From NCBI RefSeq assembly GCF_004785665.1, contig NZ_SRPJ01000007.1:20729-84728 (forward strand): a DNA stretch of 64,000 nt, written 5' to 3'. The notes below the pieces were generated by a model that saw only the letters and a program-made list of their open reading frames with translations, had not been told where the DNA came from and ran no database searches. A program made the position numbers and the translations under genes. Source of the stretch: Staphylococcus pragensis. GTDB lineage: Bacteria; Bacillota; Bacilli; Staphylococcales; Staphylococcaceae. Position 1 is the stretch's first letter, and every line of letters begins with the position of its first letter. Shown here piece by piece: positions 11,660-20,323 of this stretch.

Positions 11660-13741
11660 ATGGCTAGAGACTTTTCATTGAAAAACACTCGTAACATCGG
11701 TATCATGGCTCACATCGATGCTGGTAAAACAACTACGACTGAACGTATTTTATACTATACAGGTCGTATCCACAAAATTGGTGAAACACACGAAGGTGCT
11801 TCACAAATGGACTGGATGGAACAAGAACAAGACCGTGGTATTACTATCACATCTGCTGCTACAACAGCACAATGGCAAGGCCACCGTGTAAACATTATCG
11901 ATACACCAGGACACGTAGACTTCACTGTAGAGGTTGAACGTTCATTACGTGTACTTGACGGTGCGGTTACTGTACTTGATGCTCAATCAGGTGTAGAACC
12001 TCAAACTGAAACAGTTTGGCGTCAGGCTACTACTTATGGTGTACCTCGTATCGTATTCGTAAACAAAATGGATAAATTAGGTGCAAACTTCGATTACTCT
12101 GTAAGCACAATTCACGATCGCTTACAAGCTAACGCTGCGCCTATCCAATTACCAATTGGTGCCGAAGACGAATTTGAAGCTATCATCGACTTAGTTGAAA
12201 TGAAATGCTTCAAATATACAAACGACTTAGGTACAGAAATCGATGAAATTGAAATTCCTGAAGATCACAAAGATAGAGCAGAAGAAGCTCGTGCTAACTT
12301 AATCGAAGCAGTTGCTGAAAGCAATGACGAATTAATGGAAAAATATCTTGGTGACGAAGAAATTTCAGTTGAAGAATTAAAAGATGCTATCCGTCAAGCT
12401 ACTACTGACGTAGAATTCTACCCAGTACTTTGCGGTACAGCATTCAAAAACAAAGGTGTTCAATTAATGCTTAACGCAGTAATCGATTACTTACCATCTC
12501 CTTTAGATGTTAAACCAATCGTTGGACACCGTGCTGAAAATCCAGAAGAAGAAGTAATTGCTAAACCAGACGATTCAGCTGAATTCGCTGCATTAGCATT
12601 CAAAGTTATGACTGACCCTTATGTTGGTAAATTAACTTTCTTCCGTGTATATTCAGGTACATTAACTTCAGGTTCTTATATTAAGAACTCAACTAAAGAC
12701 AAACGTGAACGTGTAGGTCGTTTATTACAAATGCACGCTAACTCACGTCAAGAGATTGATACTGTTTACTCAGGTGATATCGCTGCTGCAGTTGGTCTTA
12801 AAGATACAGGTACTGGTGACACATTATGTGGTGAAAAGAATGACATTATCTTAGAATCAATGGAATTCCCAGAACCAGTTATCCATTTATCAGTAGAACC
12901 AAAATCTAAAGCTGACCAAGATAAAATGACTCAAGCTTTAGTTAAATTACAAGAAGAAGACCCAACATTCCATGCTCACACAGATGAAGAAACTGGACAA
13001 GTTATCATCGGTGGTATGGGTGAGTTACACTTAGACATCTTAGTTGACCGTATGAAGAAAGAATTCAACGTTGAATGTAACGTAGGTGCTCCAATGGTTT
13101 CATATCGTGAAACATTCAAGCAATCTGCACAAGTTCAAGGTAAATTCTCTCGTCAATCTGGTGGTCGTGGTCAATATGGTGATGTTCACATTGAATTCAC
13201 ACCAAACGAAACTGGTGCTGGTTTCGAATTCGAAAACGCTATCGTTGGTGGTGTAGTTCCTCGTGAATACATTCCATCAGTTGAAGCTGGTCTTAAAGAT
13301 GCTATGGAAAACGGTGTCTTAGCTGGTTATCCTTTAATCGATGTTAAAGCTAAATTATTTGATGGTTCATACCATGATGTCGATTCATCTGAAATGGCCT
13401 TCAAAATTGCTGCATCTTTAGCACTTAAAGAAGCTGCTAAAAAATGTGATCCAGTTATCTTAGAACCAATGATGAAAGTTACAATCGAAATGCCTGAAGA
13501 ATACATGGGTGATATCATGGGTGACGTAACAGCTCGTCGTGGACGTGTTGATGGTATGGAACCTCGTGGTAATGCACAAGTTGTTAACGCTTATGTACCA
13601 CTTTCAGAAATGTTCGGTTATGCAACTTCATTACGTTCTAACACTCAAGGTCGCGGTACTTACACTATGTACTTTGACCACTATGCAGAAGTTCCAAAAT
13701 CAATTGCTGATGACATCATCAAGAAAAATAAAGGTGAATAA
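11660..13741 (+). CDS. fusA: Elongation factor G
   Basis: EF-G (693 residues) is the GTPase that drives ribosomal translocation and, with RRF, ribosome recycling. The G1 loop [13 protein letters not shown] at about residues 17-29, DTPGH at about 81-85 and NKMD at about 135-138 mark the GTPase domain; domains II to V follow in full length. Fusidic-acid positions are wild type, including H457 and L461 in [16 protein letters not shown] precedes the ATG. A candidate tuf promoter lies downstream, so tuf is probably transcribed both from the operon and on its own. Confidence 0.98.
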   Translation: MARDFSLKNTRNIGIMAHIDAGKTTTTERILYYTGRIHKIGETHEGASQMDWMEQEQDRGITITSAATTAQWQGHRVNIIDTPGHVDFTVEVERSLRVLDGAVTVLDAQSGVEPQTETVWRQATTYGVPRIVFVNKMDKLGANFDYSVSTIHDRLQANAAPIQLPIGAEDEFEAIIDLVEMKCFKYTNDLGTEIDEIEIPEDHKDRAEEARANLIEAVAESNDELMEKYLGDEEISVEELKDAIRQATTDVEFYPVLCGTAFKNKGVQLMLNAVIDYLPSPLDVKPIVGHRAENPEEEVIAKPDDSAEFAALAFKVMTDPYVGKLTFFRVYSGTLTSGSYIKNSTKDKRERVGRLLQMHANSRQEIDTVYSGDIAAAVGLKDTGTGDTLCGEKNDIILESMEFPEPVIHLSVEPKSKADQDKMTQALVKLQEEDPTFHAHTDEETGQVIIGGMGELHLDILVDRMKKEFNVECNVGAPMVSYRETFKQSAQVQGKFSRQSGGRGQYGDVHIEFTPNETGAGFEFENAIVGGVVPREYIPSVEAGLKDAMENGVLAGYPLIDVKAKLFDGSYHDVDSSEMAFKIAASLALKEAAKKCDPVILEPMMKVTIEMPEEYMGDIMGDVTARRGRVDGMEPRGNAQVVNAYVPLSEMFGYATSLRSNTQGRGTYTMYFDHYAEVPKSIADDIIKKNKGE

Positions 13742-13815
13742 TTAAACTTGTTTTAACTAGTAAATCTAGTTAAAATACAGCTTGAGCTTATTATTTAAGC
13801 TATCATCTTTATGAA

Positions 13816-13844
13816 TTGATTTTTTGCGAAAAATGCATTATAAA
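13816..13844 (+). promoter_or_regulatory. Candidate separate promoter of tuf
   Basis: TTGATT at 13816-13821 and TATAAA at 13839-13844 have a 17-base spacer. The site is about 110 bases upstream of the tuf start. Confidence 0.6.
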
Positions 13845-13879
13845 AGAACTATGAATTCTTTTAATAACAATCATTATTT

Positions 13880-13906
13880 CTCATGATGGTGAGAAACTAT
13901 CATGAG
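13880..13906 (+). other. Inverted repeat in the tuf leader
   Basis: CTCATGAT at 13880-13887 pairs with ATCATGAG at 13899-13906, forming a perfect 8-bp stem in the presumed tuf 5' leader. Its role is unknown. Confidence 0.5.
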
Positions 13907-13951
13907 AGATAATATTGAAATAACTTTTACTAGAATAGGAGAGATTTAATA

Positions 13952-15136
13952 ATGGCAAAAGAAAAATTTGATCGCTCAAAAGAACATGCCAATATTGGTA
14001 CTATCGGTCACGTTGACCATGGTAAAACTACTTTAACAGCTGCTATCGCAACTGTATTAGCTAAAAATGGTGACACTGTAGCACAATCATATGACATGAT
14101 TGACAACGCTCCAGAAGAAAGAGAACGTGGTATTACAATCAATACTGCTCACATCGAATATCAAACTGACAAACGTCACTATGCTCACGTTGACTGCCCA
14201 GGACACGCTGACTATGTTAAAAACATGATCACTGGTGCTGCTCAAATGGACGGCGGTATCTTAGTAGTATCTGCTGCTGACGGTCCAATGCCACAAACTC
14301 GTGAACACATTCTTTTATCACGTAACGTTGGTGTACCAGCATTAGTAGTATTCTTAAACAAAGTTGACATGGTTGACGATGAAGAATTATTAGAATTAGT
14401 TGAAATGGAAGTACGTGACTTATTATCTGAATACGACTTCCCAGGTGACGATGTACCTGTAATCGCTGGTTCAGCATTAAAAGCTTTAGAAGGCGATGCT
14501 CAATACGAAGAAAAAATCTTAGAATTAATGCAAGCAGTTGATGATTACATTCCAACTCCAGAACGTGATTCTGATAAACCATTCATGATGCCAGTTGAGG
14601 ACGTATTCTCAATCACTGGTCGTGGTACTGTTGCTACAGGCCGTGTTGAACGTGGTCAAATCAAAGTTGGTGAAGAAGTTGAAATCATCGGTTTACACGA
14701 CACTTCTAAAACAACTGTTACTGGTGTAGAAATGTTCCGTAAATTATTAGACTACGCTGAAGCTGGTGACAACATCGGTGCATTATTACGTGGTGTTGCT
14801 CGTGAAGACGTACAACGTGGTCAAGTATTAGCTGCTCCAGGTTCAATCACACCTCACACTAAATTCAAAGCAGACGTATACGTTTTATCTAAAGACGAAG
14901 GTGGACGTCACACTCCATTCTTCTCAAACTATCGTCCACAATTCTATTTCCGTACTACTGACGTAACTGGTGTTGTTAACTTACCAGAAGGTACAGAAAT
15001 GGTTATGCCTGGCGACAACGTTGAAATGACAGTAGAATTAATCGCTCCTATCGCAATTGAAGACGGTACTCGTTTCTCAATCCGTGAAGGTGGACGTACT
15101 GTAGGATCAGGCGTTGTAACTGAAATCATGGAATAA
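13952..15136 (+). CDS. tuf: Elongation factor Tu
   Basis: EF-Tu (394 residues) delivers aminoacyl-tRNA to the ribosome. The GTPase motifs GHVDHGKT at about residues 19-26, DCPGH at about 81-85 and NKVD at about 136-139 are intact, and domains 2 and 3 continue to the normal VTEIME end. The start follows AGGAGAG. It is the last gene of the str cluster and is followed at once by a terminator. Codon choice is strongly biased, as expected for one of the most abundant proteins. Confidence 0.98.
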   Translation: MAKEKFDRSKEHANIGTIGHVDHGKTTLTAAIATVLAKNGDTVAQSYDMIDNAPEERERGITINTAHIEYQTDKRHYAHVDCPGHADYVKNMITGAAQMDGGILVVSAADGPMPQTREHILLSRNVGVPALVVFLNKVDMVDDEELLELVEMEVRDLLSEYDFPGDDVPVIAGSALKALEGDAQYEEKILELMQAVDDYIPTPERDSDKPFMMPVEDVFSITGRGTVATGRVERGQIKVGEEVEIIGLHDTSKTTVTGVEMFRKLLDYAEAGDNIGALLRGVAREDVQRGQVLAAPGSITPHTKFKADVYVLSKDEGGRHTPFFSNYRPQFYFRTTDVTGVVNLPEGTEMVMPGDNVEMTVELIAPIAIEDGTRFSIREGGRTVGSGVVTEIME

Positions 15137-15157
15137 TTTTAATTATTCAATATTTCA

Positions 15158-15183
15158 AGACTCCCTTTTGGGAGTCTTTTTTT
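15158..15183 (+). terminator. Intrinsic terminator after tuf
   Basis: AAGACTCCC and GGGAGTCTT flank a TTTT loop and are followed by a T run; a textbook terminator. Confidence 0.95.
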
Positions 15184-15198
15184 ATACAAATTTATTTA

Positions 15199-15247
15199 AA
15201 AAACGTCTATGCGTTTTCATAAAAAATGATGTCGCATAGACGTTTAT
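15199..15247 (-). terminator. Terminator of the M20 amidohydrolase gene
   Basis: AAACGTCTATGCG and CGCATAGACGTTT form a 13-bp stem. Read on the minus strand it is followed by a T-rich run, placing it just past the amidohydrolase stop. Confidence 0.8.
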
Positions 15248-15249
15248 AA

Positions 15250-16413
15250 TTAAAATACTTGTTCTATTTCTAAAATCTTTAAAAACTCACTAGCTGCATA
15301 CTTAAATGCTGCTTCATCGATATCAAAATGTGGATTATGATGAGGCACTGTAATGCCTTTATCATGATTACCACAGCCTGTTAAGAAAAATGCTCCTGGA
15401 CGCACTTTTAAATAATGAGAAAAGTCTTCGCCAATCATCATAAGCTCTGATTCATTAAAGCGTAAATGCATCTCATTCGCTGCTTGTTTTACCACTTCAT
15501 ATCCACTTACATGATTATGAACTGGTAAGTAACCACGAATATATTCCATTTCATAAGTGATATCATTGGCTAGCGCGAGACCTTGCAATAATTTATCCAT
15601 TTTATTTTGAATGTGTGCCTGTAACTCTGTATCAAACGTACGCACGGTACCTTTACAAAATGCTGAATCTGGAATAACACTATCTGAAGAACCAGCTTGT
15701 ACCATGCCAAATGTTAGTACTGCTTCTTTTACCGGGTCGATAGTACGTGAGACGATCTTTTGCGCACTAAGAATAAATTCGGCCATAATTACAATAGGAT
15801 CGATTGTTTCATGAGGTTTTGCGCCATGACCACCTCTACCTTTTATTGTAATTGAGAATTCATCTGGAGAAGCCATAATCGCTCCAGGACGTGAATAAAT
15901 CGTACCTGTAGGGTAACCACTCCACAAATGCGTACCATATATCTTATCAACATCTTTAAGACAACCATCATCAATCATTTCTTGTGAACCACCAGGCATA
16001 ATTTCCTCGCCGTACTGGAAGATAAATACCACATTTCCTTTTAATAAATGACGATGTTCATGCACAATCTCAGCCACACCTAATAGAATAGCGGTATGTC
16101 CGTCATGACCACATGCATGCATAAAGCCTTCATTTTTAGATTTATAAGGAACATCATTTAATTCTTGTATAGGCAACGCGTCAAAGTCAGCTCGGAAGGC
16201 TACAGTTGGGCCATTTCCTTTCCCTCTAAACGTAGCTTTAATACCATTACGGCCTACTGGCGATTCAATTTCACAATCTAAATGACTTAATTGATTAAGA
16301 ATATAATTATGTGTCCATGATTCTTCGAAAGAAGGTTCAGGATATTGATGCATATATCGACGCATCTGAATCATTCTATTTTCCTTTTTACTGGCTAATT
16401 GAAACCAATCCAT
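15250..16413 (-). CDS. M20-family metallo-amidohydrolase
   Basis: This 387-residue protein belongs to the M20D peptidase/aminoacylase group (IAA-amino-acid hydrolase, hippurate hydrolase, N-acetyl-diaminopimelate deacetylase relatives), cytosolic enzymes that remove acyl groups from amino acids or small peptides. The metal-binding motif MHACGHDGHTA is at about residues 103-113 and the GEE catalytic pair at about 143-145; the dimerisation insert with GRGGHGAKPHETIDP follows. The start lies after an AGGAAGAAGG purine stretch. It stands alone, convergent with tuf. The true substrate cannot be told from sequence. Confidence 0.88.
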   Translation of the reverse strand: MDWFQLASKKENRMIQMRRYMHQYPEPSFEESWTHNYILNQLSHLDCEIESPVGRNGIKATFRGKGNGPTVAFRADFDALPIQELNDVPYKSKNEGFMHACGHDGHTAILLGVAEIVHEHRHLLKGNVVFIFQYGEEIMPGGSQEMIDDGCLKDVDKIYGTHLWSGYPTGTIYSRPGAIMASPDEFSITIKGRGGHGAKPHETIDPIVIMAEFILSAQKIVSRTIDPVKEAVLTFGMVQAGSSDSVIPDSAFCKGTVRTFDTELQAHIQNKMDKLLQGLALANDITYEMEYIRGYLPVHNHVSGYEVVKQAANEMHLRFNESELMMIGEDFSHYLKVRPGAFFLTGCGNHDKGITVPHHNPHFDIDEAAFKYAASEFLKILEIEQVF

Positions 16414-16599
16414 TACACTAACGCCTTCTTCCTCTTTATTATGATTTTTAGTATATCAAACTCTTAAATCTCTCAATAGTTTCTTTTCTTATTTTTTGAA
16501 AATGAAGTACCAAAATAGCTAAAAATACGTAATAAATACACATTGAAAATACAATTGTACATGGTATGAAGAATATGAAATATATTGAATTTACAGGCA

Positions 16600-16613
16600 T
16601 GATAGTGCTTTCA
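16600..16613. promoter_or_regulatory. Weak cre-like site upstream of kbl
   Basis: TGATAGTGCTTTCA differs from the consensus TGWNANCGNTNWCA at one base, but that base is in the central CG. It sits about 60 bases upstream of kbl, near its presumed promoter. Treat as a weak CcpA candidate. Confidence 0.3.
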
Positions 16614-16670
16614 TGTTCTTCAAAAATCAGTTATGATAATGTTGATAAATAAATAAAAGGGGAAATGACA

Positions 16671-17861
16671 ATGGTTCAATCTTTACACAACTTTTTAGAA
16701 GAAAATATCCAATATTTAAAAGATAATGGATTATACAATGAAATTGATTCAATTGAAGGTGCGAACGGCCCAGAAATTACTATCAATGGAAAACAATACA
16801 TCAACTTATCTTCAAACAACTATTTAGGACTAGCTACAAACGAAGATTTAAAAACTGCTGCTAAATCAGCTATCGATTCTCACGGTGTAGGTGCAGGTGC
16901 TGTACGTTCAATCAACGGTACTTTAGATTTACATGATGAATTAGAACAAACATTAGCTGAATTCAAAGGTACTGAAGCAGCTATCGCTTATCAATCAGGA
17001 TTTAACTGTAATATGGCAGCTATTTCAGCAGTAATGAACAAGAATGATGCTATCCTTTCAGATGAATTAAACCACGCATCTATTATTGATGGTTGTCGTT
17101 TATCAAAAGCTAAAATCATCCGTGTTAACCACTCTGATATGGACGATTTAAGAGCAAAAGCTAAAGAAGCTGTTGAATCTGGTCAATACAACAAAGTAAT
17201 GTACATCACTGATGGTGTATTCAGTATGGATGGAGACGTTGCTAAATTACCAGAAATCGTTGAAATCGCTGAAGAGTTTGGCTTAATCACATATGTGGAT
17301 GATGCACATGGTTCAGGCGTAATGGGTAAAGGCGCAGGTACAGTTAAACATTTCGGTTTACAAGATAAAATCGACTTCCAAATCGGTACACTTTCAAAAG
17401 CAATCGGTGTAGTTGGTGGCTATGTAGCAGGTTCTAAAGAACTTATCGATTGGTTAAAAGCACAATCAAGACCATTCTTATTCTCAACATCATTAGCGCC
17501 TGGTGACACTAAAGCCATCACTGAAGCTGTAAGAAAATTAATGGCTTCTACTGAACTACATGATAAATTATGGGATAACGCTAAATACTTGAAACAAGGA
17601 TTAGAAAAATTAGGTTTCAACACTGGCGAATCAGAAACACCAATTACTCCAGTTATTATTGGTGATGAAAAAGAAACACAAGAATTCAGTAAACGTCTTA
17701 AAGACGAAGGTATCTATGTTAAATCTATCGTCTTCCCAACAGTTCCACGTGGTACAGGTCGTGTAAGAAATATGCCTACTGCAGCACATACTAAAGAAAT
17801 GTTAGATAAAGCTATCGCTGCTTATGAAAAAGTAGGTAAAGAACTAGGAACAATTAAATAA
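16671..17861 (+). CDS. kbl: Glycine C-acetyltransferase (2-amino-3-ketobutyrate CoA ligase)
   Basis: This PLP enzyme of the alpha-oxoamine synthase family splits 2-amino-3-ketobutyrate with CoA into glycine and acetyl-CoA, the second step of threonine catabolism. The 396-residue product has the conserved [16 protein letters not shown] and the PLP-lysine region GTLSKAIG. I choose the ATG at 16671 because GGGG at 16659-16662 is eight bases upstream; the ATG at 16665 is too close. Its partner, a GalE-like threonine dehydrogenase, lies at 23547-24503. The related KBL-like 8-amino-7-oxononanoate synthase is an alternative, but the paired dehydrogenase favours kbl. Confidence 0.9.
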   Translation: MVQSLHNFLEENIQYLKDNGLYNEIDSIEGANGPEITINGKQYINLSSNNYLGLATNEDLKTAAKSAIDSHGVGAGAVRSINGTLDLHDELEQTLAEFKGTEAAIAYQSGFNCNMAAISAVMNKNDAILSDELNHASIIDGCRLSKAKIIRVNHSDMDDLRAKAKEAVESGQYNKVMYITDGVFSMDGDVAKLPEIVEIAEEFGLITYVDDAHGSGVMGKGAGTVKHFGLQDKIDFQIGTLSKAIGVVGGYVAGSKELIDWLKAQSRPFLFSTSLAPGDTKAITEAVRKLMASTELHDKLWDNAKYLKQGLEKLGFNTGESETPITPVIIGDEKETQEFSKRLKDEGIYVKSIVFPTVPRGTGRVRNMPTAAHTKEMLDKAIAAYEKVGKELGTIK

Positions 17862-17888
17862 TAAAATGACTACATTTTATAATATCGA

Positions 17889-17926
17889 AACATCCATAGG
17901 CTATTAGGCTTATGGGTGTTTTTTGT
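17889..17926 (+). terminator. Intrinsic terminator after kbl
   Basis: AACATCCATAGGC pairs with GGCTTATGGGTGTT (with some G-U pairs) and is followed by a T run. Confidence 0.8.
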
Positions 17927-17989
17927 ATTATGGAGTGATAAACTGAAAATGATATAACGTATAAACATTTTAGAAAGAGAGAGAAGTTT

Positions 17990-18496
17990 ATGCATGAATT
18001 AAGACAATTAAGTTATCAAGATGAAGCGGCATTAGTGCAGTATTTAAAAGAGTGGTATGACAATAATGAACAAATTGTACCTTCTAATACAGATTTAGCG
18101 AAATACGATGCTTTTAATCAAATGGTGGATGAGCTTAATAAAGAGGAAGCAGATGCAGATTGGGTGCCTACTACGACATTGTTCTATTTTAAAGATAATC
18201 AAATTGTGGGAGCAGTCGATATTCGTCATAGATTAAATAAACGTTTAACGAATATAGGCGGGCACGTAGGTTATGGTGTAAGGAAGTCCTATAGAGGACA
18301 AGGTATTGCTTCAACAATGCTTAAAGAAGCTTTGAAAATTTTGAAAACGCTAGGTGTCGAGACAGTGTTGATGACATGTAATCCTAAGAATTATGCTTCA
18401 CAAGCCGTAATGAAACATTGTGGAGGATATGAAATAACACCTTATACAAAGAAAAATGGTAACTTAGTTAGTCGCTTTGAAATACCAAATGAATGA
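17990..18496 (+). CDS. GNAT-family N-acetyltransferase
   Basis: The 168-residue protein has the GNAT fold; the acetyl-CoA-binding motif A reads VRKSYRGQGIASTMLKEAL at about residues 98-116, with the R-G-Q-G-I-A signature, and a later NPKNYASQAVMKHCG helix typical of motif B. Such enzymes acetylate amino groups of small molecules or proteins. The Nudix gene starts 12 bases after its stop, so the two form a small operon behind the kbl terminator. The substrate is unknown. The ribosome site is a weak AGAGAGAAG stretch. Confidence 0.85.
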   Translation: MHELRQLSYQDEAALVQYLKEWYDNNEQIVPSNTDLAKYDAFNQMVDELNKEEADADWVPTTTLFYFKDNQIVGAVDIRHRLNKRLTNIGGHVGYGVRKSYRGQGIASTMLKEALKILKTLGVETVLMTCNPKNYASQAVMKHCGGYEITPYTKKNGNLVSRFEIPNE

Positions 18497-18508
18497 AGGG
18501 AAAAGTGT

Positions 18509-18928
18509 ATGAAGGATCTTAAAGTAGTTTATGCATTAATTCAAAATGAAAATGGCGAGGTATTACTTGTTCATAATACAGATGACGATGGATGGTCATT
18601 ACCGGGGGGGAAAGTAGAATACGGTGAAACCTTAGTTGAAGCATTAGAACGTGAAGTGATGGAAGAAACTGGTTTAATTGCTAAAGTAGGCGATATTGTT
18701 AGTATCAATGAAGGCAAATCAACACGTATGGACGTACATACATTATTTATTATGTTTAAAGTTACAGTAGATGAATATAAAACAGAAATTCATATGAAAG
18801 ATGAAATTGCAGAATTACGTTGGCTTACAGTAGAAGAAGCGGATGAAAAATTAGTGTACTATCATCATAGTTTGAAGGAGTTCTTATCTAACAGAGCGAC
18901 ATATTATAACGAAGGCTACGTGGATTAA
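18509..18928 (+). CDS. Nudix hydrolase
   Basis: A 139-residue Nudix protein with a full Nudix box: GG at about residues 33-34, then G-E-T, and REVMEETG at about 49-56, fitting G(x5)E(x7)REUxEExGU. Nudix enzymes hydrolyse nucleoside diphosphates linked to other groups, often as housecleaning of oxidised nucleotides. It is translationally close to the upstream GNAT gene. The sequence does not tell which nucleotide it acts on. Confidence 0.9.
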   Translation: MKDLKVVYALIQNENGEVLLVHNTDDDGWSLPGGKVEYGETLVEALEREVMEETGLIAKVGDIVSINEGKSTRMDVHTLFIMFKVTVDEYKTEIHMKDEIAELRWLTVEEADEKLVYYHHSLKEFLSNRATYYNEGYVD

Positions 18929-18954
18929 AGTCTGAAAGTTTTTAGTTTAGAAAA

Positions 18955-18982
18955 AATCATTCTTCACTGGTGAAGAATGATT
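18955..18982. other. Perfect inverted repeat after the GNAT-Nudix pair
   Basis: AATCATTCTTCAC and GTGAAGAATGATT flank a TG centre, a perfect 13-bp stem. The A run is on the left, so only on the minus strand would it resemble a terminator with a T tail; downstream on the plus strand there is no T run. The remaining bases to 19291 are AT-rich and hold nothing else I can name. Confidence 0.55.
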
Positions 18983-19291
18983 GGCGTCAAAAGTTTATAA
19001 ATAGTTTCATATTAATATGAAATCGCAAGGTTTCTCTTATGAGTATCCTTTTATTTATAGTATAAAGATAACACCATTTAAACATCTTCACAATACTAAG
19101 TTAATGTTTTTTATAAAATAACTTAATATTCATAGTAGACTATAGAGTATTACTTTTAATCTTTAAACTTTTAAATTCTCTTGTTCAAAAATGCTATACA
19201 TTATTTAGTTTTTTGGATTAAAAAATGTATTTATTTGAATTAGTTGTAGGGTAATGAGTAAATATAAATATACATATATGGAGGCGTTTAA

Positions 19292-20248
19292 ATGCTAGTA
19301 TTAAATGAGCAAGATCAACAGCAATTGTTAAATATGGAAGAAGTCATTGAGGAAGTAGCGCAGTCATTGCAAGCATTTTCAGAGGGAAAAACAGAAACGC
19401 CATTGCGCTACGTCTTACCATTCAATAATGAAAATAGATATTTAGTCATGCCAGCACTTTCAGATGAATTAAAAATAGTCGGTATCAAAACTGTGACATT
19501 TGCACCAGATAATCCTAAAAAAGGTAAAAAAACAATCACAGGGTCTGTATTATTAAGCGATTATGAGACAGGAGAAACTTTAGCAGTTTTAGACGGAAGT
19601 TACTTAACTAAAATTCGTACCGGTGCAATTTCAGGCGTAGCTACTAAATATTTAGCCCGTGAAGATGCGAAAACATTATGTGTCATTGGATCAGGAGATC
19701 AAGCTGAAGGGTTAATTGTAGCAGTGATGGCGGTTAGAAACATAGAAACTGTGCACTTCTCAAGCCGTACTAAAGAAAATGCTGAGCGTTTAGCACAGAA
19801 CGTAGAGAAAGAATTTAACGTATCTACAAAGGTATTTGACGAAGCAGACGATGCGATGGAAGAAGCGGATATTGTAGTGACAGCAACTAATTCTACGAAA
19901 CCGGTCTATTCGCACTCATTACATCCAGGCGTTCATCTTAATGCAGTCGGTTCTTTCAAACCAGAAATGCAAGAATTACCATCTGAATCTATGCTAGTTG
20001 CTAATAAAATTGTGGTGGAATCTGTTGAAGCAGCTATGGAAGAAACTGGTGATTTGAAAGTACCTCAAGAAGAAGGAATTATTACACAAGAATCATTACA
20101 TGGAGAACTTGGGGATATCGTAGCAGGTAAAATTCCTGGACGTGAAGATGATAAAGAAGTTACTTTATTTAAGTCAGTAGGATTAGCAATTGTAGATATT
20201 GTAGTAGCGAATTATTTCTATAAAAAAGCAGTGGAAAATAATAAATAA
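19292..20248 (+). CDS. Ornithine cyclodeaminase / mu-crystallin family protein
   Basis: The 318-residue protein belongs to the NAD(P)-binding ornithine cyclodeaminase/mu-crystallin family, which includes ornithine cyclodeaminase, alanine dehydrogenase (AlaDH of archaea), and ketimine reductases. The KIRTGAISGVATKYLA block at about residues 109-124 and the Rossmann motif CVIGSGDQAEG at about 130-140 are visible. GGAGG precedes the ATG. It is monocistronic between a hairpin and a terminator. It is not next to siderophore genes, so the SbnB-like function is not supported; a catabolic or imine-reductase role is possible. Confidence 0.85.
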   Translation: MLVLNEQDQQQLLNMEEVIEEVAQSLQAFSEGKTETPLRYVLPFNNENRYLVMPALSDELKIVGIKTVTFAPDNPKKGKKTITGSVLLSDYETGETLAVLDGSYLTKIRTGAISGVATKYLAREDAKTLCVIGSGDQAEGLIVAVMAVRNIETVHFSSRTKENAERLAQNVEKEFNVSTKVFDEADDAMEEADIVVTATNSTKPVYSHSLHPGVHLNAVGSFKPEMQELPSESMLVANKIVVESVEAAMEETGDLKVPQEEGIITQESLHGELGDIVAGKIPGREDDKEVTLFKSVGLAIVDIVVANYFYKKAVENNK

Positions 20249-20263
20249 AAATCCAAAAATAAG

Positions 20264-20306
20264 AAACCGTGTAGATGGCATCTAATTGTTCCATTTACAC
20301 GGTTTT
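20264..20306. terminator. Bidirectional terminator between convergent genes
   Basis: AAACCGTGTA(G)ATGG pairs with CCATTTACACGGTTT, with T-rich ends on both strands. It serves the cyclodeaminase-family gene and the convergent AdsA-like gene. Confidence 0.85.
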
Positions 20307-20323
20307 ATCATTATTAATTATAG

